Origin: Arbacia lixula
Taxonomy: Eukaryota > Echinodermata > Echinoidea > Arbacioida > Arbaciidae
Direction of reading: 5' to 3'
Assembly (NCBI GenBank): GCA_963669155.1
Contig: OZ022597.1
Span: forward strand, 14,155,965 to 14,219,964
Length of the DNA: 64,000 nucleotides
A program made the position numbers and the translations under genes. The stretch's first letter is position 1, and each line of letters begins with the position of its first letter. Shown piece by piece: positions 12,135-24,593 of this stretch. The notes under the pieces were generated by a model, which was not told where the DNA came from, did not search any database, and saw nothing but the letters and a program-made list of their open reading frames with translations.

Positions 12135-12391
12135 CTGTGATATTGCCTTTTAAAGATCATACTCTGAACATGGTAAAGTTGTATTTATGCAACACATAAT
12201 ACACATGATGTCTATAGAGCTGTAATTTCTCTGGCTCTTTAAGAGTCAACATCGTGGAGGAATGATTTTAATTTCTTTTTTGAGCTTCGATGTTGTATAA
12301 TGATGTTCAGTAAGTTCAATAAACAGCCAGGAATATAGAAAAGTTTTAAAATTGATGCAGTCACTATCTAAAAATCTATGAGTGAATATTA

Positions 12392-12545
12392 CCACTGAAT
12401 AAACATGCTGTCAGTGCATTTATTGTCACACAGTAGTCTATGGGGGAAATTAGTATGGTGGTTCTGGGCCATACTGGCCACTTGTCTATTTTTATTCTTT
12501 TCAAACTCTCAATGATGTTTTTGAAGTACAATTTTTGGTGAAATT
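12392..12545. repeat. Right arm of the inverted repeat
   Basis: Inverted copy of 11575-11724, similar over about 150 bases with scattered substitutions. Non-coding. Confidence 0.75.
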
Positions 12546-12930
12546 TCTCAAAGGCTAGAGGTCAAAGGTCAATTAATTTTTTTCACATTGAATCCAAATC
12601 CAATGATTCACTTCATGGAGATAGACTCATGGCATATTTGATAAAATCCAGAGCTCAAAGGTCAATGAACTTTACCAAAATTTGCCAATTTTAAACAAAC
12701 TTGATACAAGGATAGATTTAGACACACTAGTTAGATTGGTATTTAAGAAAGAGGTCAAAGGTCAATGAACATGGCCATACTTGGCTAAACACAGAAAAAC
12801 AAAATATGATACTTTCATTTTATATTCGAATTCATTGGTAAATAGCCCACCAAACATACACATTTTCTGAGAATAAATCTAAATAGAGCTACCAAAGAGG
12901 CGGAGGCATATTTATTGACTGCGTGGCAGT
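12546..12930. repeat. Degenerate repeat carrying AGGTCAAAGGTCA motifs
   Basis: Three units of roughly 95 bases each carry a CAAAGGTCAATGAAC-like core (near 12566, 12657, 12757). Two include the exact direct repeat AGGTCAAAGGTCA (12559-12571 and 12752-12764). That sequence is the DR1 consensus bound by HNF4 and RXR heterodimers. Whether it is bound here is unknown. Confidence 0.55.
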
Positions 12931-14340
12931 CAAATTGCTCTAGTTCACCTGACAATTAATGCAAAAAGGGAGGCCACGATACCCATCAAGTCAGAGCAGT
13001 TTTGAAGACATGTTGATCAAAGAGACAGCCATCTGGTGCATTTGGATGAGCATCAGCAAAGCAACCAGGCTAGAGTTGGTTCGCCTGGAAGAATGAGGAA
13101 AAATAATTGAAACACATTAAGTTTATGTGAAGTTCTTCACACAATGTTCATGTCATAGTGGTAAATTTGAAATGTCTACCACACAACTTACTATGTCCTA
13201 AAAGAGTTTACAGGGTATAAATGGATATAAAGAGAGCATTCATCAAAATTTGTATTTACTGTAGGTCAAAGGACCAACAGGCGAGACTGTTTCATATTCT
13301 GGGGTCTGTGCAAGTATACAAGTATTATCACAGGCCTTATTAATGCAAGACCTGTAAGGTTTCTACCCATGAATATAGATACACTGGCAGATATAATATA
13401 AGTGCATGTAAGAGCTCTAAAAACAGTTGATTTGCATGTTTGATTGGCAAACTCGTATTCAAAATCCATGAAAACAACTTGGACCTAGTATTATTTGAAG
13501 ATCAGATCTATTTCAAATACAGCGATGAAATCTGGGGCTGCAATTCAATTCTGACTTGATAATGATAAAACTTTGGGGAATTTACTTCATCGGACCAGCG
13601 TACTAATGTGTGTGGGTGCGCACATTGAGACCTGTGTTATTGCCAAGAGTTTGGGTGCACGGCCAAAAATGTTATTTTTCGCGATTTGGGCCACAAAATT
13701 GCTCTACAATCACATATTACTAAACCCTACCCTACCCTATCCCTATCCCTATTCTAGTGCGGATCCTTACCCTAACCTAATTTTGTCAACTTTATGCTGT
13801 TAATTCTGTGAAGAAACCATCACAATGAATCAAGATGAGGATTTATTTCATGAGTTTTGTGGATTGTGATGATCTTTCCTGAAATTCTGCATTTCAAATA
13901 TGCACAACAATATATCAGAATACATGTAAATATTGCTTGATACCTTAGATTTAGATGCAGGTCCTCATCATACTTGGATTTGTACAACAATTAAGTTACA
14001 AAACTAGAATGCTCTATCTTTACATATTATATAACACTGGGTACCTTTTAAATAATATCTTTAAATTATTTGTAAAGTTATGGGCCATCACAGCTATCTA
14101 GCCATGTCCATGCCATACCTGTTACATCATGTGTAATATACTTGCTGACTATATGCCATGGCATGTCATGGCATGCTTTAGTCGCAAATGGCAATCATTA
14201 GAGTCGTTGTCATTGCCATAGCCATAGGTTCCCTCATCACTATAGAAACATATTTCTGCTCACAATATTCACCACAATTTGGACAGTTCACTCTTCATTG
14301 ATACAAAGAGCTGCTTAGTGGGCCTGAGACCCCTAGCTGT
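12931..14340. other. No gene supported
   Basis: Mostly AT-rich. A CCCTA/CCCTAT-rich stretch at about 13722-13790 resembles degenerate telomere-like simple sequence but is short and interrupted. No supported coding exon. Confidence 0.55.
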
Positions 14341-14387
14341 TACAGTGCATTTCAGGCCGGCCTGAGGCCGGCTTGAAATGCACTGTA
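14341..14387. repeat. Near-perfect GC-rich hairpin
   Basis: The arms are 22 bases with one mismatch, starting TACAGTGCATTTCA and followed by GGCCGGCC, around a 3-base loop (TGA). It would form a very stable cruciform or RNA stem. GGCCGGCCTGA recurs nearby at about 14427. Confidence 0.8.
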
Positions 14388-14469
14388 CAAACACACCGAG
14401 TAGACTGAGCCGGCCTAGCGCCTCAGGCCGGCCTGAATGTTTGGGTACCGAGATGTGTATGCGCATTAT

Positions 14470-14885
14470 TATGCGGCCGAGCCCCGCGCTGTAAACGGGG
14501 TCTCGTAATTTTGTAGAGACGGCCTCAGGCCTAGCCCAGCACTGTACTGTAAGTGTAAACAGGTCTTAGCTTTGGCTTTTCGCATGGATGGTGTGTTTGT
14601 AGGCCCGATGTAGCTATGTACTATGTAGCACGTAATAGTAGCTATACTATAGAGCAAAGACTGCCAGACTGGGCCGTTCCCGGGGGCCGTTTCAGCTCCA
14701 GGTCAATGCAGCTAGGGCTCGTGCGAGAAGCTATAAAGCTGGATCCCCGGGCGCGCCCGGGCTGGGGCGAGGCAGTATAGACCCCGCAGGCTACATCGGG
14801 CCTACAAACACAACATCCATGCGAAAAGCCAAAGCTTCGTACGTAGGCCTACACCCCGTTTACAGTGCTGGGCTAGCTAGGTCTC
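14470..14885. mobile_element. Foldback/MITE-like inverted repeat
   Basis: The left arm has CCTAGCCCAGCACTGTA (about 14530) and GCTTTGGCTTTTCGCATGGA (about 14570). The right arm holds the inverted copies at about 14790-14880. The spacer (about 14616-14786) is GC-rich with CCCGGGCGCGCCCGGG-type palindromes. No coding content. Confidence 0.6.
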
Positions 14886-16031
14886 ATCATCCATGCAATC
14901 ACGATGGCAATAAAACAATTGAAATTACTTACGTCTCAAATTAGTTCAGCCATGTAACTTGCTGACCGTGGATGAAGGCTTTCAATAACCTCTATACTGA
15001 CTTGTTAGTTGGACGGCAGGCATTTCGCGTCCATCCGTGCCGCATCAGTACACAATATAGTAGGCCTACGCGTAAAATTTATACAGAGGTCTAGAGTACA
15101 CAGTCAGTCACAAAATATGCGATACAGCATAAAATGCGCTCATGGATGAATACCACGTACCGTATGTACATAACCAACATAATACGGCACTAGCTTGTTT
15201 CAGTTTTTAATTGAAGAAAATCTAGCGGATGGTCCTAATTAAGAGCGCTATCATTTCTTCATGAGGTTTTGTGTAGTGTAACAACGTATGTAACACAAAA
15301 TCTCAATGATACAGTTTTTTTTCCCATTATTTTTTCTCCTCCTTATTCATATGAAACACAGCACTTGCATGGGGCTTCCTTCTCTGAGTCTGATCCCTTT
15401 CCCTCTCATGGTTTATTGCCATTGTCCAATCCCAGTTGGTCCATTTACTTTTTCGTCTGCAGCTTCAAGGAACCCCTTAAAATACCGGTTTAGATTAAAA
15501 TATTGGATTAACTTATCAACAACTCTAATCGGCAGTATGTGATGGTAGCCGACATGGTGAGTGGACCAACTATAGGATTGACCAAATGGCAAATCACCCA
15601 TACAAACAGCGTTGGCTATATAGCGATAGCATCGCTGAGCTATGAGAATTGTGCATTCAGTGTGCTCTACTCTAGCTATCTCTGCACACAGTACTTTGTT
15701 GATACTGCGCTTGCGCTATGACGTATACATGAATATCCACGACGGCATAATGAATATTCATGATAAAACTCGTGTTCCAATATCAATTTATTTTCCGACT
15801 CTAGAGGGAGATGTGATAGCAATTATCGGTGTACCGATAAATTATACACCCCTCAATATCATGAAAACAGAGGAGTTACAGAAATTTCTTTTCTGTGATA
15901 AAGTAGCCCATTGATATAGACATTTAATGAATATAATATTTTAAAAATTGATTTTTTTAAATCAACCAATAGACTGCAATACCTTTAAGGAATGCTAAAT
16001 CTGTTACTTATTGCGGATAAATTGCTGGAGA
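14886..16031. other. No gene seen
   Basis: No supported gene. It includes the short perfect palindrome TTATCGGTGTACCGATAA at about 15823. Frames of 60-90 codons lack coding character. Confidence 0.55.
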
Positions 16032-16300
16032 TAATCGTTTGTCTCGCAATGTATGTCAAGAAGGAATCTTTAAAAAAAGATCACAACGTTTCGTGCGCCG
16101 CTCCAACACTAGTATTGGGCTTCGTCCTTTGACCGTTTAGGAGCGGGTTTTCGGTAAATGGTGCTCTAACCAAAGGCTATTTAAACCCCTTACTCACTAC
16201 AATTTTGTATCATACCTGACGAAGTGGTGCAGCGGCACACGAAATGTCGTGATCTTTTTTTAGATTACTTGTTGAACATACATTGCGAGACAAACGATTA
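16032..16300. mobile_element. Inverted-repeat element with Penelope-like end motifs
   Basis: The terminal 25 bases are perfect inverted copies beginning TAATCGTTTGTCTCGCAATG. The arms stay similar for about 85 bases, including AAAAAAAGATCAC and the ACGAAA(C/T)GT box. On the + strand CTGACGA and CACGAAATGTCGTGATC are spaced as in the ends of Penelope-like elements, which often carry hammerhead-ribozyme motifs. The intervening stem does not fold cleanly by eye, so the ribozyme reading is weak. Confidence 0.55.
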
Positions 16301-19300
16301 GCACTAGATTCAGGAACTGTGTATAACCTTTCAATGAACACAAGCGCCATGTTGATCGGTCCTTGTTGTTTATCGGTGCCATCTGAACAAGTTCTTTGAC
16401 CTCTTGTACATAATTGATAAGACGTAGTGACATTTCACTGGTGTAGCCTACGTTATTCTCTGGAACAATCCTCCAAAACTAAAACCTCTTTCCGATCCTT
16501 AAAACCTTCAAAGAAGAACACTTTGTCAAAGACCTGAAAGGTATTCGGTTTGGAAATCTATTTTAAATTCAAGATGATGTTGAGTGTAGTTGGTCAAATA
16601 TCAAAATGTGTTTTAATTAGTTGTTCTGTTGTTCTGTAGTTCTGGGTTGAATGGTATGGACAAGTGGTCTGGAGTGCTGACTATTGATATACTCAGATGT
16701 GGTGTTTATATTTATTCTGATGGATTCCATTATTGATAACATGTTTGTCTTCTGTTAACCCGACAGTTCAACAAATATTTGTATTTGGAATATGTAAGTT
16801 ACCTTGAAAATGTTTGTTAATTTGTTGCAAATGAGAATCAATAAATTCCCTGTGGACGAGAAAATAATAACAATAATAACAATTTTTTTAGTTCAACAAG
16901 CATGCTTCGGACATATTAATGGGAAAACATTGAATGCCTCCCCTTGAATTTCAACTAAGCACTATCATGGGACCGCGATTATTGCGTTTGATAAATAAAA
17001 AAAAACATCTTGCCGAGGCCGGCAAAAATAACGCCCTACATCTTAAAGATCTCTTGGATATTTACATCAACCCTAAGAAACAAGGCCAATATTTTGAACA
17101 AAAAAATGAAAAAGCTTATACCATGGAAAGTGTCAAGAAAATACAAAAAACGTACATAAATCATGAAGTGGTAAAATAACTTCCTAATGGAAAGGCTTGT
17201 ATAAGTTCAAAATGTAAAATGTTGGTCCTGATGTTATTTCGGATAAACATAAGATTAATTATGAAATCAATAACATGTTTGTAAATGTCACGAACGGTAT
17301 TAATTCTAATTTGTCTGCTGTATAAATGTAATGACTCACTTTTTCAAGTACAGTTATGTTTTTGTTTCAAGCGTATTGATTATAACCTTGTCCAAAAGAA
17401 ATTAAGTAGAATAGATGTAAGCTACGCACCAATGACATTCCTTAAGGATATTGGGGTACTTTTATTAAAAAAATGACTTAACTGAATTACGAAAAATCCA
17501 AAATAGGTACGCCCGGCTTATCCTGAATACTGATCAAAATACTTGGAAAGATAAACTGTTGCGTGCTCTTAAATAGAAGAGTGTCGAAAATAGGATTGGG
17601 TACCAGTATTGTGTTGCAATCTTTATAGGTATAAACGGATTGTCTCATTGTTACTTTCAAAATCTTACTTGTAAACATGGTAAAGACCAATTTATATCAC
17701 TCGATATTTTACGTAAAACCCGCTTTTTATCCCCAAATCTAATACCGACAATAAACGGGTTTTCCTTTTTTCACAGCAACCAAGATTTATAATAGACTAC
17801 CAATTAAAATCCACACATGCTTAGAAAAACAACAACAACAAAAAACATTCAATCGCGCTGTCAACACAATAACATTACTGGTACATGGATATTAGAAATT
17901 ATTTGATTCAGAGCATGGACTTTTCAAGGTCTTTTATATGGCAGAGTATATGCATCCAGAAAGTGACATATTTGAATTTGTTTGACATGGAATTAGTTGG
18001 ATCAATTTGTCGCTGTATTGTTACCTATTCCTTCAATATCTTTCTTGTCTGATGAGTTCAATCACTTTCATAAAGAAATTGCAAGAGATGCCTTCGTCAA
18101 CAGGCAAAAGCAGCAGATAGTGATGTTCTTCAAAAGCTTTTTGTGTGCATTTCTGCAAATGCCTTAGGAGTCCTTATCATTTCAATTCGACTCAAGCTGC
18201 ATCCAACCATCGTCTATTCGGGCAGCCATTTAACGAAGACACAAAGAAGACCAAGACAATGTGTTGAGGGTGGCTTCCTGGCAGCGCGTCAAGAGGATAC
18301 TCCTCGAATATGAAAGGAACAGGTCGTTGAAGCTTTTTTTCTTCGGTCAAGGAAAGCCAGCGCGGTGCTATTCAGATTTTTGCCTCTTTAGAAAATCAAA
18401 CGACTGAGAAGGGTAAAGCTGTGAGGATACTCCTCTTAGAAATGTGTATAACAAAGAAATATTCAAAGAACTTAGAGATATCAAGTGACTGTACAAAATT
18501 TTCAACTTTTATGTTATTTTATGATGACAAATCCTGGCATGCCTGAAGAGTGCTCTTTTGAAAAGGTCAGCAGCTCTCCGTAGCGCCACTTGAAGATAAT
18601 GATGATGATGAGATTTTGTAACCGCTTTTCTTCATAAGCGAAGCTTCTTCTATACTCCATATTATTTCATCAAGGGCAGAGGGTGTCAGTGGTCTGCTGG
18701 AGAAGCCTTTAAATACCGTAGTGGATGTAGCTTCATTTGACAATCGAGTCTCTCGTTCTATCTCTGCTAGCTGACCTACACCATGTACATCGCAATAGTT
18801 TCAGTCTATTCACGAGTCAAGCACGCTACAACTCCGGGTGACTTCCATAATTGTTGATGACTGCGGTTTAATCACGACTGGTGTTTATTTCGCTTGCTAC
18901 CCCATAAATATTCTATAGATAGGCCTTTCATTTTTACGTCTGCCATCTCGTGACGTATGACTGCATACCTGTGAATCGTCCGATATTTGACGAAGGAAGA
19001 TTTTGCAGACGAATTGCTTCACGTCACCACGTTGGAGCTAGAGAAAACATTGTAGAAAAAACGGTAAGCATGGTAAGATCTTTTTTCAACGTTTACGTTG
19101 ATATGTACATTGACGCCATCTGGGTATTTATGTCTTAGCAGTTGTACACCGATTTTTCATTTTTGACTTCATTTTCCTTGACAGATATGTGCACTCACAT
19201 ATCATTACAAGCTCTCTCCATGCGTGTTCGTTGACGTATACACAACAAGTTGTCCTATTCACACACCTGACATACCCAATGCCAATTTCTATATCAAACG

Positions 19301-19429
19301 CGTGTTCACTTTTCTATGTTTTGATGATTTTGACCTCAAAAGTAAGCTATGGTAGTGGTGAAGACCTCTGGCCCCGTACTTAACGGGGGGCTATTTGACA
19401 TCACCATGGGTCCCATACTAGTGTGATTT
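16301..19429. other. No recognised gene; one unassigned ORF fragment
   Basis: Mostly AT-rich and non-coding. A + strand frame at about 16934-17179 encodes a charged peptide (KDLLDIYINPKKQGQYFEQK, then VKKIQKTYINHEVVK). It looks like a decayed coding fragment, perhaps from a mobile element, but I do not recognise the family. A (GAT)n-like stretch lies near 18595. Confidence 0.45.
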
Positions 19430-20310
19430 CGGAATACCACGAAGGAATTATATCAAAATAACAAGACATACTTGTGGACAGGTATAAGGTGTTCTGCAGT
19501 GGCAAATTCATGCACAGACATGGGCTGGTAAATGCACGGTGACACTATCAGCCGTTTACGGTGACACCATCTATTCATTAGAAATTAGAGACACCGCTCA
19601 AGAAGGTTCATAGCGCACCTACAACATACTAACATTTCAGAGACTTGCCGCAATGGTCATATAGTCCACCTAAATATGATAGGAATTTTAGGTAAAAGGG
19701 CGAGAGAAAAAATTGGGAAAGAAAATTTCAAAAAGAATGACAAAGTGAGGGATAGAACAGAAGAAGGTGGCAATATAAACATTGCAAAAGGAATGAAAAA
19801 TTTACCATACCCACACTAGGATTTAAACCGGGGGCCTCGAGTTCTTAAGACAGCGCTTTACCAACTGCGCCACAAATCTTCCCATTCACTTAACATGTAA
19901 AGCAGAAAAGGGGGCTACAATGTTTTAGAAATCGATATTCAGGCTGACAATTTGCCGTGATCCCGACATCTGATAAAAAAAATAGAGACCACGTCCCCGA
20001 AAGCTAGTAAATTCTGTTACAACATACTAAAATTTTAGAGTAAAAGATGCAAACATTTTAGGCGAGATACAGCTCCTATTATTCATGATTTCAAATAAAT
20101 GACCCTCCCATTGACATTACACGTACAAACGTCCGATTTTGACATTAATGCCTATAATCAAATTGACACCTTGAAGACCTGTTTTAAATGAAAATGATTG
20201 ACATGTCTTAGGCACAACATATTGAAATTTGGGAGAAAATTGATGGAGGATTACTGAGATACGCAAAAACGGGTAAAAAATCATGACGTCATACATGACA
20301 ATTCATTTTG
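19430..20310 (-). repeat. 0.9-kb tRNA-related repeat, copy 1
   Basis: This segment read on the minus strand matches 60045-60950 read on the + strand for nearly its whole length. It carries a tRNA-like unit at about 19808-19880 (minus) with an A-box-like TGGCGCAGTTGG and B-box-like GGTTTAAATCC. The acceptor ends do not pair, so it is a tRNA-derived module rather than a tRNA gene. No protein is encoded. Confidence 0.8.
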
Positions 20311-20479
20311 TCGATTCATATTAGTTCAGCGGCATAGCTGAATAATTGTTCACATTTGTCTAAAAGCACCAAATTTGGCACACATGTAGAATTAAATTAT
20401 CTAAGCAAATTTGGATATTGAGTCTTCTTGAATCTTGCTCAGGGAGGCAACGGCGGCCATTTTTCGTTGCCTCCCTGAG

Positions 20480-20990
20480 CAAAAATCGAAAAAAAAAAAT
20501 AATTTGTTTTCATCATATTAGATATCATTTTAAAGCTGATTAAATTTTCTACAAGATGATATCAAACTCATATGGCGTTATGGTAATTTCTATGAAATTT
20601 TTGGGCGAAAATATCAAGATTTCCAAGATTTTTTTTTTTAACTATTGGTATTGGTTCATATTTCAAAAACCTTTCTCACTAATGGACTAAAACGTTTGAA
20701 AATTTTTATTTTTTATATTGTATGTAAAAATGAATTACATTCCATTTTCTGATATATAGTTGTAGTATTCCAAAGTTGAACCTTTCAGGTTTGCTAAAGC
20801 AGCATTTTGCACATATCAATCTTCCGCCAAATGTTTAACACGCAACCATCATGACCATGTGTATCGGATCTAAACGTCCCTATACACTCGCCAAAAATAC
20901 TCAAACTTCGAAGACTACTTCATACAGACATTATTAAAGAAAATTCAACTCCTAGTTACCCTCCCTCCTTTAGTTGACCCCCCCCCCCCT
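20480..20990. repeat. Dispersed repeat R20, uninterrupted copy
   Basis: About 500 bases repeated at 21240-21618 plus 23398-23540. Shared landmarks include GAATTACATTCCATT, GCTAAAGCAGCATTTTGC and GCAACCATCAT. This copy runs continuously through GTGTATCGGATCTAAACGT and so preserves the empty site for the retroelement in the other copy. Confidence 0.8.
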
Positions 20991-21239
20991 CACTACGCAC
21001 ATGACCTGTATAACATATTCATATCCCAATAGTTATGCTTAAATCAATGGGCGGAATACGAACTAAGCCATAGAGAGGGATTCAAAGGGGAGTGGGAGAA
21101 AAGGTAGATGAGGAAGAAAGGGAGGGGAGAAGGGTGAGCGTTAGGAGGAGGGGTAAAACAGGGGGACAGTTTCCTATTTCAGGAATGTACAGTTAGTAGA
21201 CGTAACTAGTACTACTGTACTATACCCACTTCTAACATC

Positions 21240-21618
21240 AGTAGATGCTATTATAAGGTATCATATCAAAGCTAATTAAATTGTACACAAGATGATACAA
21301 AATTCATTTCGCTTTGCAATAATTTCTATGAAATTTTGGGGCAAAAATGTGATTTTAAAAATAAATTTCCAAGATTTTAAATTTTCCTCAACTATGTATT
21401 GGTTCATATTGCAAAAAGTCCTCCACACTAATGAACTGAAACAATATGGAAATTTGTCCATTTATATGCTTTATATGTTTAAAAATGAATTACATTCCAT
21501 TCCATGATATATGGTTATAGCATTCCAAAGGTGAAACTTTGGTGTTTGCTAAAGCAGCATTTTGCGCATATCAGTCTTCCACCATTTGTTTAAGATGCAA
21601 CCATCATCATGATCACGT
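21240..21618. repeat. Repeat R20, left part of interrupted copy
   Basis: Matches the first four-fifths of 20480-20990 and stops at CACGTATATC, exactly where the non-LTR element begins. The remainder resumes at 23398 with GAATCTCAACGTTCC. Confidence 0.8.
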
Positions 21619-23397
21619 ATATCAAATTCAAATTCAAATTCAAATATAAATTTATTCAGCAATTTGTAAAAACATACAATATACAATAAACAATACATAT
21701 AAACAATTTTGAAAGACATTTAACAACGAATAAACACAAATCACACATAACCATGCAGCCTTTTGAAAAAAGTGCCTTGGACATAAGAAGGCCACGAAGA
21801 CCTTATTACATTGGTCCACATAACTCAAGATGAACATTTACATGCTACACACCCACACAGATACACCCATACGCACACATAAAACACATACAAATTACAT
21901 AATTGCACAATTATCTTAAGCTTTTTTACGTATATGCATCAAATAAAAAGATCTTGAGTCGGCGTTTAAAAGAATTAAGTGTTTGGCTCTCTCGAATGTG
22001 ATTTTGAATATCATTCCAGACGACGGGACCTTTATAAAAAATAGAATTATGAAAAACAGTAGTACGGGGTTTACGCAAGTGAAAATTGTTGGCATGGTAT
22101 TGTGATTATGGTAACTGCAGTTGAGGTTAAAATGACTTAGCAAAGTCTGGAAGGAGTTTTTATAACATAAATACATAAATATTGCTATTTGGTATAATCA
22201 TCGACATAAAACTTTAAGATCATAAGATATTGATTTGGAATGGGCAAGATAGACACAGTGCGATATAACCCTTATTGCATTCTTTTGCATGTTTAATATT
22301 CTTGTTATATTGGCCCAGGATGTGATACAATAATTGATATGAGGAACAAATAATGTATTGTACAACAACAGAAGTATGTCCTTAGGTAATGATTTTAGTC
22401 TATATAATATACCAACTGTCTTTGACAATTTGTTGCATAAGACACCGATATGTTCATAACTTTTCATCACATATTACACCTAAAATTTCAAATGAGGAAC
22501 ACGCTGGATAGTGTGATTGTTTACAGTTAGTCTAACATTACTACGTTCAATATGCTGTTTAATAAAAAAGAAAAAAAAACCTGAACTGTGTCTTCTTCCA
22601 ATTTAAGACGAGTTTATTCATATTCAACCATTCAATAAGTTTTCGAATTTCAATTTCAAAACCACTAGAAAGTGTATTAATTTTATTATGTGACATGAAT
22701 ACGCTGGTGTCACCTGCAAACTGTATCAGCTCTAGCTTTGGTGTAATAAACATGATAAAAGGCATATCATTGACATATAGAATAAATAAAAGAGGGCCGA
22801 GGATTGAACCTAGGGGCACTCCACATCTTACTGATTTAAAATTTGACTGATTTTTTTCGAATTTCAACATACTGCTTCCTATTATTCAAGTAGCTATGAA
22901 ACCAATTTAGTAGTGTTCCACGTATGCCATACAATGGAAGTTTGTCTGATAAGATTGTATGATTAAATGCATCAAAAGCCTTGGTCAGGTCAAGATAGAT
23001 ACCAATCATAATTTTATTTTCAGTAAAATTCAGAGTACGATATATAAATTCTGTTAACGCGGTAGATGTGGAGTGACCCAATCTAAATCCATATTGGTTT
23101 TTATTAAGAATATTTCACTTTTCCAAGAAATTGAAAAGACGATTATACATACACCTTTCTATGATTTTTGAAAAAAGAGGAAGTATTGACATAGGGCGAT
23201 AATTTGCGACATCTTCTTTTGAACCAGACTTATATATTGGAACAACTTTTGCAATCTTCAATTTTCTGGCATAATACCACTTGACATTGAGAGATTAAAT
23301 ATTTCACAGAGAGGGTAACAAATAGTATGTTTACCTTTCTTTACTATGTCAACTCTTATTCCATCAAAACCTGGGCTTTTGTTATTTTTCATTTTAC
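21619..23397 (-). mobile_element. 5'-truncated non-LTR retrotransposon (CR1/L2-like)
   Basis: Inserted in repeat R20 with its 3' end at the left. The 3' tail is a short (TTTGAA)n-type microsatellite (about 21623-21648), as in elements of the CR1/L2/RTE type. The 5' end stops within the RT domain. The empty site is preserved in the neighbouring repeat copy. No clear target duplication longer than about 3 bases was seen. Confidence 0.8.
21926..23397 (-). pseudogene. Non-LTR reverse transcriptase remnant
   Basis: The frame starts with NNKSPGFDGIRVDIV, a fingers-domain motif. It continues GIYLDLTKAFDAFNHTILSD (catalytic Asp), GVPLGSILGPLLFILYVNDM, and QFAGDTSVFMS, where the usual FADD/YADD box reads FAGD. 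Next come LVLNWKKTQF and the thumb region LKSLPKDILLLLYNTLFVPH. The C-terminus reads FYKGPVVWNDIQNHIRESQT to a TAA at about 21926. Several frameshifts and stops break the frame. Loss of a catalytic Asp plus truncation make it inactive. I favour CR1/L2 over other clades because of the tail and motif spelling, but a tree would be needed. Confidence 0.85.
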
Positions 23398-23540
23398 AAT
23401 CGAATCTCAACGTTCCTATATACTGGCCAAATGTACTTTAACTTGGAAAATGTGGTACAAATGTCATCGAACACTACTGCACACAAACATTATTGATTAA
23501 AATTCTAATCCTACCCCCTTTCTCTGAAAAAAAAGGTTTA
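23398..23540. repeat. Repeat R20, right part of interrupted copy
   Basis: Continues the repeat from GAATCTCAACGTTCCTATAT to the ATTATTGATTAAAATTC region, matching the end of 20480-20990. Confidence 0.75.
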
Positions 23541-24585
23541 GTTGATATTGCAATCATGACGACAGGTAATAGTTGATATGGCTCGAAAAAAACTTTAACA
23601 CCAAACAGAATTTACCATGAAGAATAGACACTATGGACTCTGATGTTGACCTAATCTCACCACAACTACAAAATGACTACAACTACAAACGATTCTGCAC
23701 ATTTTGGACACTGTCCTGAATGGAGTTGAATGAGTAGATAATCCATGTCATTCACATTAGCATTGTTACAACTGTGTACAATATTGTAGGGGCCCGTAAT
23801 ACTCATGAAATGATGGTTCCCTTTGGAAGTTTGTTATATTTTCGCACGTAAGTTCTGCTGACTATCTTAATACATCACGAGCGCTTTTGCTTTCGCCCTG
23901 TACAAAATGAAAACGAATAACGTAGCGATTGCGATGTTCTGACACACGGCATAACTGAACGAAAATATAGCCATCCTATTTAAATCACAAAGTTTTGCAC
24001 ATAAAGCAACCTTGACAAGAAATAAGAAATATCCGTCATCTTCTTGTATGGTGATAGTAACCAGAATAGTTTGTGTGTGTGTTTTACTTCTACCAAGCTG
24101 TTCTTTCCCTAGACGGTGCAGAATAAAAATTTATTCCAATTGTTGGCAGTTATGGAATTGGATAGTGGTTGCTAGGAGCGGGTGGGTATGGTCGCTAGGG
24201 GCGGGTGGGCGTGGCTGTTAGGGACGGATGGGCGTAGTTTTGCATTTTGCTTCGTGAAGATGGGAAGCCAGGCGTTATTGATGAAGAGGCCGCTGTCTTA
24301 TCTTCATAACATACCTATTTTGTCACGGACATATAACCGTTCACCTGTGCATTTTGTATGTATTCCTTCATCAAAACCCAAAAGGGACACGTTTTGGCAT
24401 CAACTCGCTCGTGACGTCATAAACATACAAATTGTAACTTCCTTATCCTTAGCCGGATTCTTGTCAAACCTTTACTGATATGTTGCTTTCATTTTAAAGC
24501 TGATTTAACTTCAGGGTGGACTTTCCCTTTGACTTGTTCTATGTTAATCTCTGAGTTCATCTGTTTATACTCATTGTCCTACAGG
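23541..24585. other. Upstream region of the GPCR
   Basis: No separate gene seen. It contains repeated GGCGGGTGGG(C/T)(A/G)TGG units near 24180-24230. The sequence just before 24585 (TCATTGTCCTACAG) is a good splice acceptor, so this interval probably includes an intron and perhaps a 5' UTR exon of the receptor gene. No TATA-type promoter could be assigned. Confidence 0.45.
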
Positions 24586-24593
24586 GTCGTATC

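Noticed and set aside
13722..13790. Telomere-like CCCTA/CCCTAT repeats
   Set aside because: Too short and degenerate; more likely simple sequence than an interstitial telomere.
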